18,254 nucleotides of DNA from an uncultured Beijerinckiaceae bacterium. GTDB taxonomy: Bacteria > Pseudomonadota > Alphaproteobacteria > Rhizobiales > Beijerinckiaceae. Positions 1-8,117 of the stretch are shown here, piece by piece. Every line of letters begins with the position of its first letter. Positions within the stretch are counted from its first letter, which is position 1. The notes beneath the pieces are model-generated. The model did not search any database and was not told where the DNA came from. It saw only the letters and a program-made list of their open reading frames with translations. The position numbers were made by a program, and so were the translations under genes. Location of the stretch: the NCBI GenBank assembly GCA_937863205.1, contig CALMGA010000163.1, forward strand, positions 10,581-28,834, in the 5' to 3' direction.

Positions 1-94
1 TCGCGGCGACCTCGCCGTCGCGCTCGGTGAGGTTCAGCTTGTCGAGGATGGTGTTGCCGGCGATGGACACGGTGAGGTCGCGTACTTCGAGCAT
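1..94 (-). CDS. sufC: Fe-S assembly ATPase SufC (N-terminal fragment)
   Basis: This is the first 31 codons of SufC, the ABC-type ATPase of the SufBCD scaffold, which builds Fe-S clusters in the cytosol. The peptide starts MLEVRDLTVSIAGNTILDKL and continues to a GEV motif, matching the opening beta strands of SufC proteins just before the Walker A loop. Walker A itself lies outside the window, so ATPase motifs cannot be checked. The ATG is at 94-92. No strong ribosome binding site precedes it. It is the third gene of the operon, 161 bases downstream of the sufB stop, and that gap contains a strong hairpin. The rest of the gene, and probably sufD and further suf genes, lie to the left of the window (inferred from operon habit). 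Confidence 0.88.
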   Translation of the reverse strand, partial: MLEVRDLTVSIAGNTILDKLNLTERDGEVAA

Positions 95-227
95 CGTTGG
101 GTCCGTTCTTGCGGTGTGTTCCTTCGCCCGCCGACGGGAAAAGGGTGCCCTGACGCCAGCCGGGGGCGGATGAGGGTCGTCGCGAGGAACGGCGGCGCCG
201 CTCGTCCCTTCCGGCTGCGCCGCGACG

Positions 228-251
228 CCTCCTCCCGCAAGCGGGAGGAGG
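228..251. repeat. REP-like palindromic hairpin between sufB and sufC
   Basis: Two perfectly complementary 11-base arms (228-238, CCTCCTCCCGC, and 241-251) are separated by only AA; in RNA this gives about a 10-bp stem with a CAAG loop on one strand or CTTG on the other. It begins 4 bases after the sufB stop. Palindromes of the form CTCCCGC-AA-GCGGGAG are widespread extragenic repeats in GC-rich proteobacteria (known from memory, not searched here). There is no T-run, so an ordinary intrinsic terminator is unlikely. Inside an operon it more plausibly protects the upstream message or lowers downstream expression. Confidence 0.75.
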
Positions 252-255
252 GCCC

Positions 256-1734
<1,479 letters not shown>

Positions 1735-1740
1735 GCAACT

Positions 1741-1746
1741 CTCCTT
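1741..1746 (-). promoter_or_regulatory. Ribosome binding site that sets the sufB start
   Basis: On the minus strand AAGGAG lies 6 bases before the ATG at 1734. It falls inside the longer reading frame from 1761, so it favours the shorter SufB. Confidence 0.7.
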
Positions 1747-1826
1747 GAGCCCCGCCGGCACCGGCCGGTTGGCTCGCTTCTTTGCCGCGACGGGCGGCCT
1801 TGTTCAGCAGCCCTGCGACAGCCTGC

Positions 1827-2993
1827 CTAGGCCGCGACACGCGGCCTGATTGTCCCCACAGCCTTCGCGAACGCGCCCGCGAAAGCATCGATGTCGCTCG
1901 CCAGCGTCGTCCACCCCAGGCTGACCCGCAGCGCGCGCGTGGCGAGACCGGGATCGACACCCATCGCGGCCAGAACGTGCGAGGGCTTAAGGACCCCGGC
2001 GGCGCAGGCCGAGCCGGCCGACACCGCCACGCCGGCAAGGTCGAGGCCCATCAGCAGCACCTGCGCGTCGATCCCAGGGAGCGCGAAACAGGCGGTGTTG
2101 GGCAAACGTTCGACATCCCGGCCGAAGACGACCGCCGCCGGTACGCTCGCGAGAACGACGTCCTCGACGGCAACGCGCCAGCGGCTGAGCAAGACTGCGC
2201 GCGCGGAGCGTTCGGCTTCAGCGGGAGCGCAAGCCGCGCCCATACCGGCGATACCGACAATGTTCTCGGTCCCCGCCCGCAGGCCGCGTTCCTGACCGCC
2301 GCCGCGGACGACGCCTTCTTCAAGATGGGGTCCCCCCCGCGCAAAACAAAGGGCGCCGACGCCTTTCGGGCCGCCGAACTTGTGCGCCGAGATCGCCAGC
2401 GCATCGGCGCCCAGCGAGGCGAAGTCGCAGGCGATCTTGCCGGCCGCCTGCACGGCGTCGCACACCACCAGGCCGCCGGCGGCGTGGACGCGTTCGGCAG
2501 CCTCGCGCACCGGCTGCACCACGCCGGTCTCGTTGTTGGCCGCCTGGATCGCAAGGAGCACCGGTTCGCCGGCGATCAGTTGGTCGAGCGCGAAGAGGTC
2601 GAGCCGGCCGTCGGAATCCAGCGGAACGGTCGCCACCGCCCCACCGAAGCGGTGCCCGCTCATCACGGCCGGGTGCTCGCCGGCCCCGACGAGCAGCCGG
2701 GCGAGGCGGTTGGGAAACCCGGAGGGACTCAGCCCGGGCGTCAGCGCCATGTTCAAGGCCTCCGTACCACCGGAGGTGAAGATGATGTCTTGCAGCCCGG
2801 TGCCGACCATGGCGGCCACCGCGCGGCGGGCCACGTCGAGTACGGCGCGGGCGGCCCGGCCTTCGGCATGAACCGACGAGGGATTGCCGGCGAGACCGCA
2901 CGCCTCAACCATGGCGGCGCGCGCCTCCGGCCGCAGCGGCGTCGTCGCGTTGTGGTCGAGATAGCTGCGCGCGTTCAACGTCGCTTCACCCAT
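1827..2993 (-). CDS. Cysteine desulfurase, IscS/NifS type (group I)
   Basis: This PLP-dependent enzyme takes sulfur from L-cysteine, leaving alanine, and supplies persulfide for Fe-S cluster assembly. At 388 residues it has group I family length. Visible motifs: YLDHNATTPL (11-20), SGGTEALNMAL (74-84), the PLP-stacking His in GEHPAV (His108), QAANNETGVVQP (150-161), the PLP-binding Lys205 in SAHKFGGPKG, and the active-site loop VSAGSACAAGVLKPSHVL with Cys330. The loop is the long IscS/NifS kind, not the RxGHHCAQP form of SufS. As first gene of the operon it probably feeds SufB directly; alphaproteobacterial suf operons often carry such an enzyme, sometimes with a true SufS further downstream. 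The start is the first possible in this frame, because an in-frame stop lies at 3014-3012. No strong ribosome binding site is visible. Whether to call it iscS, nifS or sufS2 cannot be decided here. Confidence 0.95.
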   Translation of the reverse strand: MGEATLNARSYLDHNATTPLRPEARAAMVEACGLAGNPSSVHAEGRAARAVLDVARRAVAAMVGTGLQDIIFTSGGTEALNMALTPGLSPSGFPNRLARLLVGAGEHPAVMSGHRFGGAVATVPLDSDGRLDLFALDQLIAGEPVLLAIQAANNETGVVQPVREAAERVHAAGGLVVCDAVQAAGKIACDFASLGADALAISAHKFGGPKGVGALCFARGGPHLEEGVVRGGGQERGLRAGTENIVGIAGMGAACAPAEAERSARAVLLSRWRVAVEDVVLASVPAAVVFGRDVERLPNTACFALPGIDAQVLLMGLDLAGVAVSAGSACAAGVLKPSHVLAAMGVDPGLATRALRVSLGWTTLASDIDAFAGAFAKAVGTIRPRVAA

Positions 2994-3089
2994 CCGGCTG
3001 TCACGCTCGCCCTACCCGCCCCGGCCACCGCGCTTCGTGGCGCATCCGGGCTGCACCGCCGTGCGGGCGCGCCCCAAACACATGTGAGA

Positions 3090-3146
3090 TCAGGCCGCCC
3101 ATTCGCTTACCTGCCCGAATAGCTTGCAAAACCCGGCTGCCGCCAT
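3090..3146 (-). CDS. Possible 18-residue leader ORF upstream of the cysteine desulfurase
   Basis: An ATG at 3146 opens an 18-codon frame, MAAAGFCKLFGQVSEWAA, ending at TGA 3092-3090, wholly inside the presumed suf leader and about 100 bases before the desulfurase ATG. No convincing ribosome binding site is seen: a GGAAGGG lies about 17 bases upstream, too far, and is partly in a small hairpin with TTCCC. A frame of this length is expected by chance in GC-rich DNA, so I list it as a candidate only. One Cys and an aromatic-rich end are the only notable residues. Confidence 0.15.
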   Translation of the reverse strand: MAAAGFCKLFGQVSEWAA

Positions 3147-3241
3147 GCTAGAGGGAAGCGAACCCTTCCAATCCCGCACCGCGCGAGGTCACCAGAGCGA
3201 GGTCGAGAAACAGGGCACGCTGCCGGCCGGGTGTCGAAAGT

Positions 3242-3258
3242 GTTAGAATTATTCTAAC
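3242..3258. promoter_or_regulatory. Irr-type iron control element (ICE-like operator)
   Basis: GTTAGAATTATTCTAAC is a perfect inverted repeat: 8-base arms around a single T. It matches the Irr/ICE consensus remembered from alphaproteobacteria, TTTAGAA-N3-TTCTAAA, at every inner position, differing only at the outermost base pair. Irr is a Fur-family, haem-responsive regulator that in this class represses or activates iron-dependent genes according to position. The site lies 248 bases before the desulfurase start and 169 bases before the hydrolase start. It abuts the candidate suf -10 box, so bound protein would be expected to block transcription of suf (inference). Confidence 0.78.
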
Positions 3259-3287
3259 GATCTAGCCGCCGGTCCGTCTCACGTCAA
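3259..3287 (-). promoter_or_regulatory. Candidate suf operon promoter
   Basis: On the minus strand TTGACG (3287-3282) is followed after 17 bases by TAGATC (3264-3259). The -35 matches the sigma-70 consensus at five of six positions; the -10 matches at only three. Transcription would begin near 3252, inside the palindrome, giving a leader of about 260 bases. The spacing and the operator overlap support it; the weak -10 does not. Confidence 0.4.
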
Positions 3288-3331
3288 GGGACAGGCTGCC
3301 ACGCGATCGCCGGAGATCGAAGCAACGGCTC

Positions 3332-3414
3332 CATGTCCTGCTGCATGATGTCCTGATGCATGATGTGCTGTCGCACGACGCCCCGCCGCACGATGTCCTG
3401 GTGCATGTCCTGCC
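3332..3414. repeat. Imperfect 15-bp tandem repeat upstream of the hydrolase gene
   Basis: Four consecutive 15-base units occupy 3344-3403 (CATGATGTCCTGATG, CATGATGTGCTGTCG, CACGACGCCCCGCCG, CACGATGTCCTGGTG), flanked by shortened copies CATGTCCTGCTG (3332-3343) and CATGTCCTGCC (3404-3414). The consensus is roughly CAYGAYGTCCTGVTG. The unit is five codons long and the plus-strand frame is continuous with the hydrolase gene, reading His-Asp-Val-Leu-X pentads, but the probable start codon lies downstream of it. Confidence 0.85.
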
Positions 3415-3427
3415 AAAAAGAGGTCCC

Positions 3428-4120
3428 ATGCCTGAAGTCATCTTCAACGGCCCCGCCGGCCGTCTCGAAGGCCGGTTCTACCCGGCGCAGCGGCGCAACG
3501 CACCCATCGCCATCGTGCTGCATCCCCACCCGCAGTTCGGCGGCACGATGAACAACCAGATCGTCTACAACCTGTACTATGCCTTCGCCGAGCGCGGGTT
3601 TTCCGTGCTGCGCTTCAACTTCCGCGGCGTCGGACGCAGCCAGGGCGGCTTCGATCATGGCGCGGGCGAACTGTCGGACGCGGCGGCGGCGCTCGACTGG
3701 GCGCAGTCCGTGCACCCGGAAGCACGCGCCTGCTGGATCGCGGGCGTCTCGTTCGGCGCCTGGATCGGCATGCAACTGCTGATGCGCAGGCCGGAGATCG
3801 AGGGCTTCATCTCGGTGGCGCCGCCGGCCAACCGCTTCGACTTCTCCTTCCTCGCCCCCTGCCCCTCGTCGGGGCTGTTCGTGCACGGCGACATCGACCG
3901 GGTCGCGCCGCTCAAGGAGGTCACCGGCCTCATCGAGAAGCTGAAGACGCAGAAGGGCATCGTGATCGAGCACGCCGTGATCGCCGGCGCCAACCACTTC
4001 TTCGAGAACCGCGTCGAGCCGCTCGTCGAGGAGGTTGGCCGCTACCTCGACCGCCGGCTCAACAATCCGCCCAGGTTGCCCACCCCGACCCGCAGCGATC
4101 CGGCCGTCGATCGCAACTGA
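3428..4120 (+). CDS. Alpha/beta hydrolase (KANL3/Tex30-like, COG2945-like)
   Basis: A 230-residue serine hydrolase of the alpha/beta fold with unknown substrate. It shows the family's HPHPQFGGTMNNQIV block (32-46), the oxyanion and strand region FNFRGVGRSQGGFDHG (64-78), the nucleophile elbow GVSFGA with Ser108, an acidic turn HGDIDRVAP (153-161; Asp155 or Asp157) and the catalytic His190 in GANHFF. No signal peptide is seen, so it is probably cytosolic. The frame is open upstream to an ATG at 3356, but AGAGG sits just before the ATG at 3428 and the short form begins with the expected MPEVIFNGPAGRLEG. It is divergent from the suf operon and downstream of the ICE-like palindrome, so iron control is possible but unproven. 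Proteins of this kind are usually annotated only as alpha/beta hydrolase. Confidence 0.9.
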   Translation: MPEVIFNGPAGRLEGRFYPAQRRNAPIAIVLHPHPQFGGTMNNQIVYNLYYAFAERGFSVLRFNFRGVGRSQGGFDHGAGELSDAAAALDWAQSVHPEARACWIAGVSFGAWIGMQLLMRRPEIEGFISVAPPANRFDFSFLAPCPSSGLFVHGDIDRVAPLKEVTGLIEKLKTQKGIVIEHAVIAGANHFFENRVEPLVEEVGRYLDRRLNNPPRLPTPTRSDPAVDRN

Positions 4121-4189
4121 TATGGCTGGGATTGGCGCTCCGCGCGCGTGTATGCTGCCGTGCTGCGATGCCAACGACCGCGTGCGTCC

Positions 4190-4939
4190 ATGACCGGCTC
4201 AACGATACCCGCAACCACCTCCTGCGACGCCTGCCCGCTGCGCGCCCTCCCCATCTTCAAGGATCGCACCGACGAGGAGATCGACTTCATCCAGCGCTTC
4301 AAGGCCGGCGAGCGCTCGGCGCGGGCGGGCGAGCGCATCCTTGACGAGAACCAGCACGAGACATGCCTGTTCACCGTGCTGACGGGTTGGGTGTTCCGCT
4401 TCCGCACGCTGGAAGGCAACCGGCGGCAGATCATCAACTTCGGTCTGCCCGGCGACTTCCTCGGCCTGCAGGCGACGCTGGACGACACCATGGGCCACGG
4501 CATCGAGACGCTGACCGACGTCAAGCTGTGCCAGTTCGAGCGCGACCGTCTTTGGGAACTCTACGGCGAATATCCCCGACTCGCCTATGACATCACCTGG
4601 CTCGCCGCCCAGGAGGAGCGATCCTTCGAGCAACAACTGTTGACGCTGGGGCAGCGCACCGCCTTCGAGCGCATCGCCTACCTGCTCTGGCACCTTTACG
4701 ACCGGGGCCGCCACGTCGGGCTGGTGCACGACAACGCGATCGAACTGCCGATCCGACAGCAGCACATCGCCGATACGCTCGGCCTGTCGCTGGTGCACAC
4801 CAACAAGACGCTGCAGAAGATCCGCGAGGACGGCGCCATCGAGATCAAGGAGCGCTGCCTCCACGTCCTCGACGAGGGCAGGCTGATCGAACATGGTCGG
4901 GTCGACCGCGGGCTCTGGGGACGGCGCCCGCTCCTTTAA
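4190..4939 (+). CDS. Crp/Fnr-family transcriptional regulator
   Basis: A 249-residue regulator with an N-terminal cyclic-nucleotide-binding-like beta barrel (about 20-135), a long dimerisation helix (about 136-172) and a C-terminal winged helix (about 183-235). The recognition region reads LPIRQQHIADTLGLSLVHTNKTLQKIRE (187-214), typical of many alphaproteobacterial Crp/Fnr proteins. Near the N terminus is SCDACPLRALPIF with Cys12 and Cys15. Oxygen-sensing FNR uses four cysteines for a 4Fe-4S cluster; here only the CxxC pair is in the right area, so a canonical FNR cluster is unlikely, though Cys59 or Cys114 could contribute. The ATG at 4190 is preferred to one at 4148 because it starts directly before the conserved part; neither has a clear ribosome binding site. 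Its effector and targets cannot be told from sequence. Confidence 0.9.
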   Translation: MTGSTIPATTSCDACPLRALPIFKDRTDEEIDFIQRFKAGERSARAGERILDENQHETCLFTVLTGWVFRFRTLEGNRRQIINFGLPGDFLGLQATLDDTMGHGIETLTDVKLCQFERDRLWELYGEYPRLAYDITWLAAQEERSFEQQLLTLGQRTAFERIAYLLWHLYDRGRHVGLVHDNAIELPIRQQHIADTLGLSLVHTNKTLQKIREDGAIEIKERCLHVLDEGRLIEHGRVDRGLWGRRPLL

Positions 4940-4980
4940 GGCCAGTCTGCCTCAGGGTCTGCCGGCGCCGCGCGGCCGGG

Positions 4981-5057
<77 letters not shown>

Positions 5058-5081
5058 GCGGGATGAACCGGCGAGGCCAGT

Positions 5082-5111
5082 GCGATACGCCAAAGCTTCG
5101 CGCCGAGTCAA
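5082..5111 (-). promoter_or_regulatory. Candidate promoter for tRNA-Asp
   Basis: On the minus strand TTGACT (5111-5106) is separated by 18 bases from TATCGC (5087-5082). Initiation near 5075 would leave a leader of roughly 18 bases before the tRNA 5' end, a sensible arrangement for a tRNA gene. Confidence 0.45.
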
Positions 5112-5229
5112 GAACAGGTCGAAGCAAGATCAGGTCGCAACGGGAACCCGCCCAGGTCGCGTTGAGCCTCGAATGCGCCGTGCAGCCTGAGCTTCGGGCA
5201 GGAGCCGGCAGGAAATGTCGCTCGACGGC

Positions 5230-5925
5230 TCAAAGGTGGGGCACGCCGAGGTGATAGCGCCGGATCTCAGCCCGGCTGAGAATGTGCAGCCTGTCGGACG
5301 GCACCTGCTCGGCGGCGGTGATCAACCCCGGACTGACACCCATTCCGGCGCTGTAGCTCTTCAAGCGGGCGCCCAGATCGCCGTTGTCGTAGAGCCGGCG
5401 GCGCAGCACGTAGGTGCCGCTGGCATCGAGCGTGTCCTCGTTGGCGAACATCCGATGGATACCGATCTGGCTGCCATCGGGCACGACGCGCTTGCGGGCG
5501 CCGATCAGAGCGTAGACGCAGGCCGAAAAGCACTGGGCGTTGGTCATCACGGAGCCGCCGGCGCCGTCGGGATAGACGCGGGCGATCACGGCGGCGGCGC
5601 CGATGGATCGCAGCAGCGTGCCGAACCTCATCGAGGCCAGAACGCCGCCGCCCGGCGAGTCGAGGAAAACAACGGCGTGGAGGTCGTTGCGGTTGTAGTT
5701 CTCCGCCACGAACTGCAGGAAGCGGTTGGGTGTGTCGCGGGTGATCTGCCCGGTCGCGGAGATGATCGCCGGGCAGGTGGCGCCGCAAAGGCCGGGACCG
5801 CCGATGCGCACGGCCCGGAAGCTCATCTCGCTTTCCGCGCGAGCCGCCATCAACCATTGCGGCGACAGGAACAGCGGCAACAGGGCGAGAAGAAAGGCGG
5901 GGATAAAGCGGAAGCGTCGACGCAT
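5230..5925 (-). CDS. Secreted ClpP/SppA-like crotonase-fold protein (COG3904-like)
   Basis: A 231-residue protein with a clear signal peptide (Arg-rich start, hydrophobic 8-24, probable cleavage near AARA-ES at 30/31), so periplasmic. The mature part has the features of the predicted periplasmic ClpP-like family: a CGATCP pair of cysteines (47 and 51) before an IISATGQIT strand, VVFLDSPGGGVLASMRFG (86-102), then QCFSACVYALIGA with Ser134 as the likely nucleophile, and GSQIGIHRMF with His157. These correspond by position to the Ser-His pair of ClpP/SppA-type peptidases, but activity is not established for the family. The minus-strand neighbour upstream is a solute-binding-like secreted protein, 155 bases away. 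AGGGTG lies just before the ATG. Confidence 0.85.
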   Translation of the reverse strand: MRRRFRFIPAFLLALLPLFLSPQWLMAARAESEMSFRAVRIGGPGLCGATCPAIISATGQITRDTPNRFLQFVAENYNRNDLHAVVFLDSPGGGVLASMRFGTLLRSIGAAAVIARVYPDGAGGSVMTNAQCFSACVYALIGARKRVVPDGSQIGIHRMFANEDTLDASGTYVLRRRLYDNGDLGARLKSYSAGMGVSPGLITAAEQVPSDRLHILSRAEIRRYHLGVPHL

Positions 5926-6080
5926 GGCACCCTGTTTCCGTTTCGACCATCACGGCCGGACGAGAATAGGGTCTACCGGCCGGGGCGCAAGCCGCGCGCG
6001 TCCCGCCGTCCCGCACTTTCGCGGAGATAACGGGCCATCGTCAACGAGTTCCGCCGTGGTTGCGGCGAAGCCGGGGAACG

Positions 6081-7082
6081 TCAGCGGCGCTCGTCGCTGG
6101 CCACGCGCCGGCCGGTGCGGGCGTCGAGGTCAGCCCCGAGCCGGTCGAAGCCGTGCCTGACGAGACTGGCGACCAGGGCCGCTGAGCGCTGGTTGAGCGA
6201 GGCGAAGAGGCTGCGCGCGGCCGGCAGCTTCGCACCCTTCGCCGTCAGGGTGAGCACCGCGTCGACGGCCAGGACGCGGGTCGCATCGCCGGGCTTGGCA
6301 CAATTCTTGTAGCTGGCGGCGGGAACGACCGCGAGGCTTGTTCCGGCCGGCGCGGCCGTGCCATCGGGCCAGGCGAGAAGGTGCAGGCCGGGCGCCCGCA
6401 GCCTCGCCAGCCTGGCGGCGGGCTGCGGCGCCAGCACGACCACCGCGTCGATGTCGCCGGTCGCAAGACCGTCGAGCGCGTTGTCGTCGTCGAGCGGCGT
6501 TTCCTTCACGGGCACGGCCAGGGCGGCGAAGGCGCGCCGCGCGATCGCCCGCGCCGGACCGTCGGCCGGGCCGAAGCTGACGACCTTGTCCCTGAGATCG
6601 GCGAAGGAGTGCACCGTTGGGCCCGCGATGACGTGCATCTGCTCGGAATACAAGCGCAGCGTCCGGCTCCCGGCGGCGTCGTCGAGCATCGGCGCCACGG
6701 TGAATTCGCCTTCGTCGCGGGACAGCCGCACGAAACGGATGCGCTGCCTGGAGATGATGGCGGCGAGCGACTTGAGACGGGGAAGGTCGGCGGGATCGGC
6801 CGCGATCGTGACCACCGGCGCTTCCCTAGCGGGCGCCGCGGCGGGCGGCTTGCCGTCCGTCGCCGCAGCGGCCGTAGCCGACACTTCGCCACCGGCCTGC
6901 GCCGCAGCGGCAGCCGGTTGCTGCGCCGCCTCGCCACGCGGGCGGAAAAGGCACAGCAGGCCCGAACACGCCGTTGCGCCCGGCTGTGCCGCAGTCTGCC
7001 CGCCCGCATCCTGCGCCCCGGCCGCCGTGGCGGCGAGCAGCAGGCAACCGGCAATCCCCGTGCGAACGCGCGATCTGGTCAC
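6081..7082 (-). CDS. Periplasmic TAXI-family-like solute-binding protein
   Basis: A 333-residue exported protein. A signal peptide (1-23, cleavage near AGA-QD) is followed by an unusual Ala/Gln/Pro-rich linker (about 24-88) with two cysteines (SGLLCLF), then a substrate-binding fold: an opening strand VVTIAADPADLPRLKSLAAII, LYSEQMHVIAGPTVHSFADLRDKVVSFGPADGPARAIARRAF and GLATGDIDAVVVLAPQP. The order FADLRDKVVSFGPADSGT-like, then GDIDAVV, is typical of TAXI-type TRAP substrate-binding proteins, normally paired with a fused membrane permease. No permease is present here, so it may be a sensor, a stand-alone binder or a repurposed scaffold. The start is GTG at 7082-7080 with AAGGGAG 8 bases upstream. 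The family call is moderate; secretion is well supported. Confidence 0.75.
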   Translation of the reverse strand: MTRSRVRTGIAGCLLLAATAAGAQDAGGQTAAQPGATACSGLLCLFRPRGEAAQQPAAAAAQAGGEVSATAAAATDGKPPAAAPAREAPVVTIAADPADLPRLKSLAAIISRQRIRFVRLSRDEGEFTVAPMLDDAAGSRTLRLYSEQMHVIAGPTVHSFADLRDKVVSFGPADGPARAIARRAFAALAVPVKETPLDDDNALDGLATGDIDAVVVLAPQPAARLARLRAPGLHLLAWPDGTAAPAGTSLAVVPAASYKNCAKPGDATRVLAVDAVLTLTAKGAKLPAARSLFASLNQRSAALVASLVRHGFDRLGADLDARTGRRVASDERR

Positions 7083-7202
7083 GACGCGAACTCCCTTACG
7101 CAGAACCCGACCGGCCTAGGGAACCAATGAGGCGGAAATCGTCAGCGCTTGTGGCATTCTCGGCACCATCCTGCGGCGCGGCCGCAATCGGTAGGCGAGA
7201 AG

Positions 7203-8081
7203 ATGACGAAACAGGCGGCGGACGGGGGGAGCGGACCGGCCAGCCTTCGCCGCCGGCTGATCACCGACACCGACATCGCCGCCATCACCGATCTGCTGGC
7301 CGCGGGTTTCCCCCGGCGGAGCCGGCGCTCATGGCAGCTCGGTTTGGCGCGGCTGGCGCGGCGGGAGGTGCCGCCCGGCCTGCCGCGATACGGCGTGATG
7401 CTGCTGGCGCACGAGCGTGCCGTGGGCGTGCTGCTGACGATCTGCGCGGAGGTCGGGGCCGCCGGGCAGCGCGTCCGGCGCTGCAACCTGTCGAGCTGGC
7501 ACACCGAGCCGGCCTTTGCCCCCTACGCCCCGCTGCTGCTCGGCGCGGCGCTGAGACTCCCCGACACCACCTTCGTCAACATCTCGCCGGCCCCCCACAC
7601 CGAGGCGATCATCGAGGCACAGGGATTCCGCGCCTTCTGCCGGGGCTCGCTGCTGAGCGTGCCGGTCCTGGCGCGGCGGACGGCGGCCCGGCGGGCGACC
7701 GACCTGCGTATCGGTGCCGACCTGCCCGAGCAGGAGCTCGTCGACGCCCACATCGCGCTGGGCTGCCCCTGCCTGGCGGTGCGGGAGGGCGACGACCTCC
7801 TGCCCTTCGTATTCTCCGCCCCGCGCCGCCTGCGCGGCGTCCTGCCGGCAAGCCAGCTCCTGTTCTGCCGCGACCTCGACGGCTACGCCCGATGCGCCGG
7901 CGCGCTCGGCCGGGCGCTGCTGCGGCGCGGCATCCTCGGCGTGCTGGTTGACACGGCCGAACCGATCCCCAACCTGCCGGGACGGCGCATCAACGCGACT
8001 CAGGGGCGGTACTGGCGGGGTCCGAACCCGCCCCGCCCCGGCGACCTCGCCTTCACCGAACTCGCGCTGTTCGAGGACTGA
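7203..8081 (+). CDS. Putative GNAT-fold acyltransferase
   Basis: A 292-residue soluble protein probably built from two acyltransferase-like halves. Residues about 18-50 (RRLITDTDIAAITDLLAAGFPRRSRRSW) match the opening of a GNAT domain, and the strand VMLLAHERAVGVLLTICAEV the central sheet; the second half (about 170-285) repeats the alpha/beta pattern. I do not see an unmistakable acetyl-CoA loop (Q/RxxGxG/A), so the fold call rests on overall pattern and resemblance to alphaproteobacterial proteins annotated as GNAT-like acyltransferases. The ATG at 7203 follows a GGCGAGA purine stretch; a longer frame from 7149 adds a low-quality extension. It shares a strand with lipB, 36 bases downstream, and may be co-transcribed. 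Substrate unknown. Confidence 0.65.
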   Translation: MTKQAADGGSGPASLRRRLITDTDIAAITDLLAAGFPRRSRRSWQLGLARLARREVPPGLPRYGVMLLAHERAVGVLLTICAEVGAAGQRVRRCNLSSWHTEPAFAPYAPLLLGAALRLPDTTFVNISPAPHTEAIIEAQGFRAFCRGSLLSVPVLARRTAARRATDLRIGADLPEQELVDAHIALGCPCLAVREGDDLLPFVFSAPRRLRGVLPASQLLFCRDLDGYARCAGALGRALLRRGILGVLVDTAEPIPNLPGRRINATQGRYWRGPNPPRPGDLAFTELALFED

Positions 8082-8117
8082 AGTGATCCACTGCGTCGCC
8101 GGCGAAGGCGCGGCCTC

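Larger units (their letters stand above)
2994..3427. other. Divergent control region between suf operon and hydrolase gene
   Basis: This 434-base gap has no full gene. From left to right it contains the untranslated leader of the suf operon with an 18-codon ORF (3090-3146), the 17-bp palindrome (3242-3258), a possible minus-strand promoter (3259-3287) and the 15-bp tandem repeat (3332-3414). The AT-rich palindrome stands out sharply against the GC-rich surroundings. Confidence 0.7.

Noticed and set aside
1735..1761. Longer SufB starting at the ATG at 1761
   Set aside because: The AAGGAG ribosome binding site lies within this extension and points to the ATG at 1734; SufB proteins normally begin close to there.
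3244..3249. TAGAAT as a plus-strand -10 box for the hydrolase gene
   Set aside because: It resembles TATAAT, but no -35-like hexamer lies 16-18 bases upstream, and it is explained as half of the palindrome.
4961..4980. GC-rich inverted repeat between the Crp/Fnr gene and tRNA-Asp as a terminator
   Set aside because: The stem is only about 5 bp with a long loop and no T-run on either strand.
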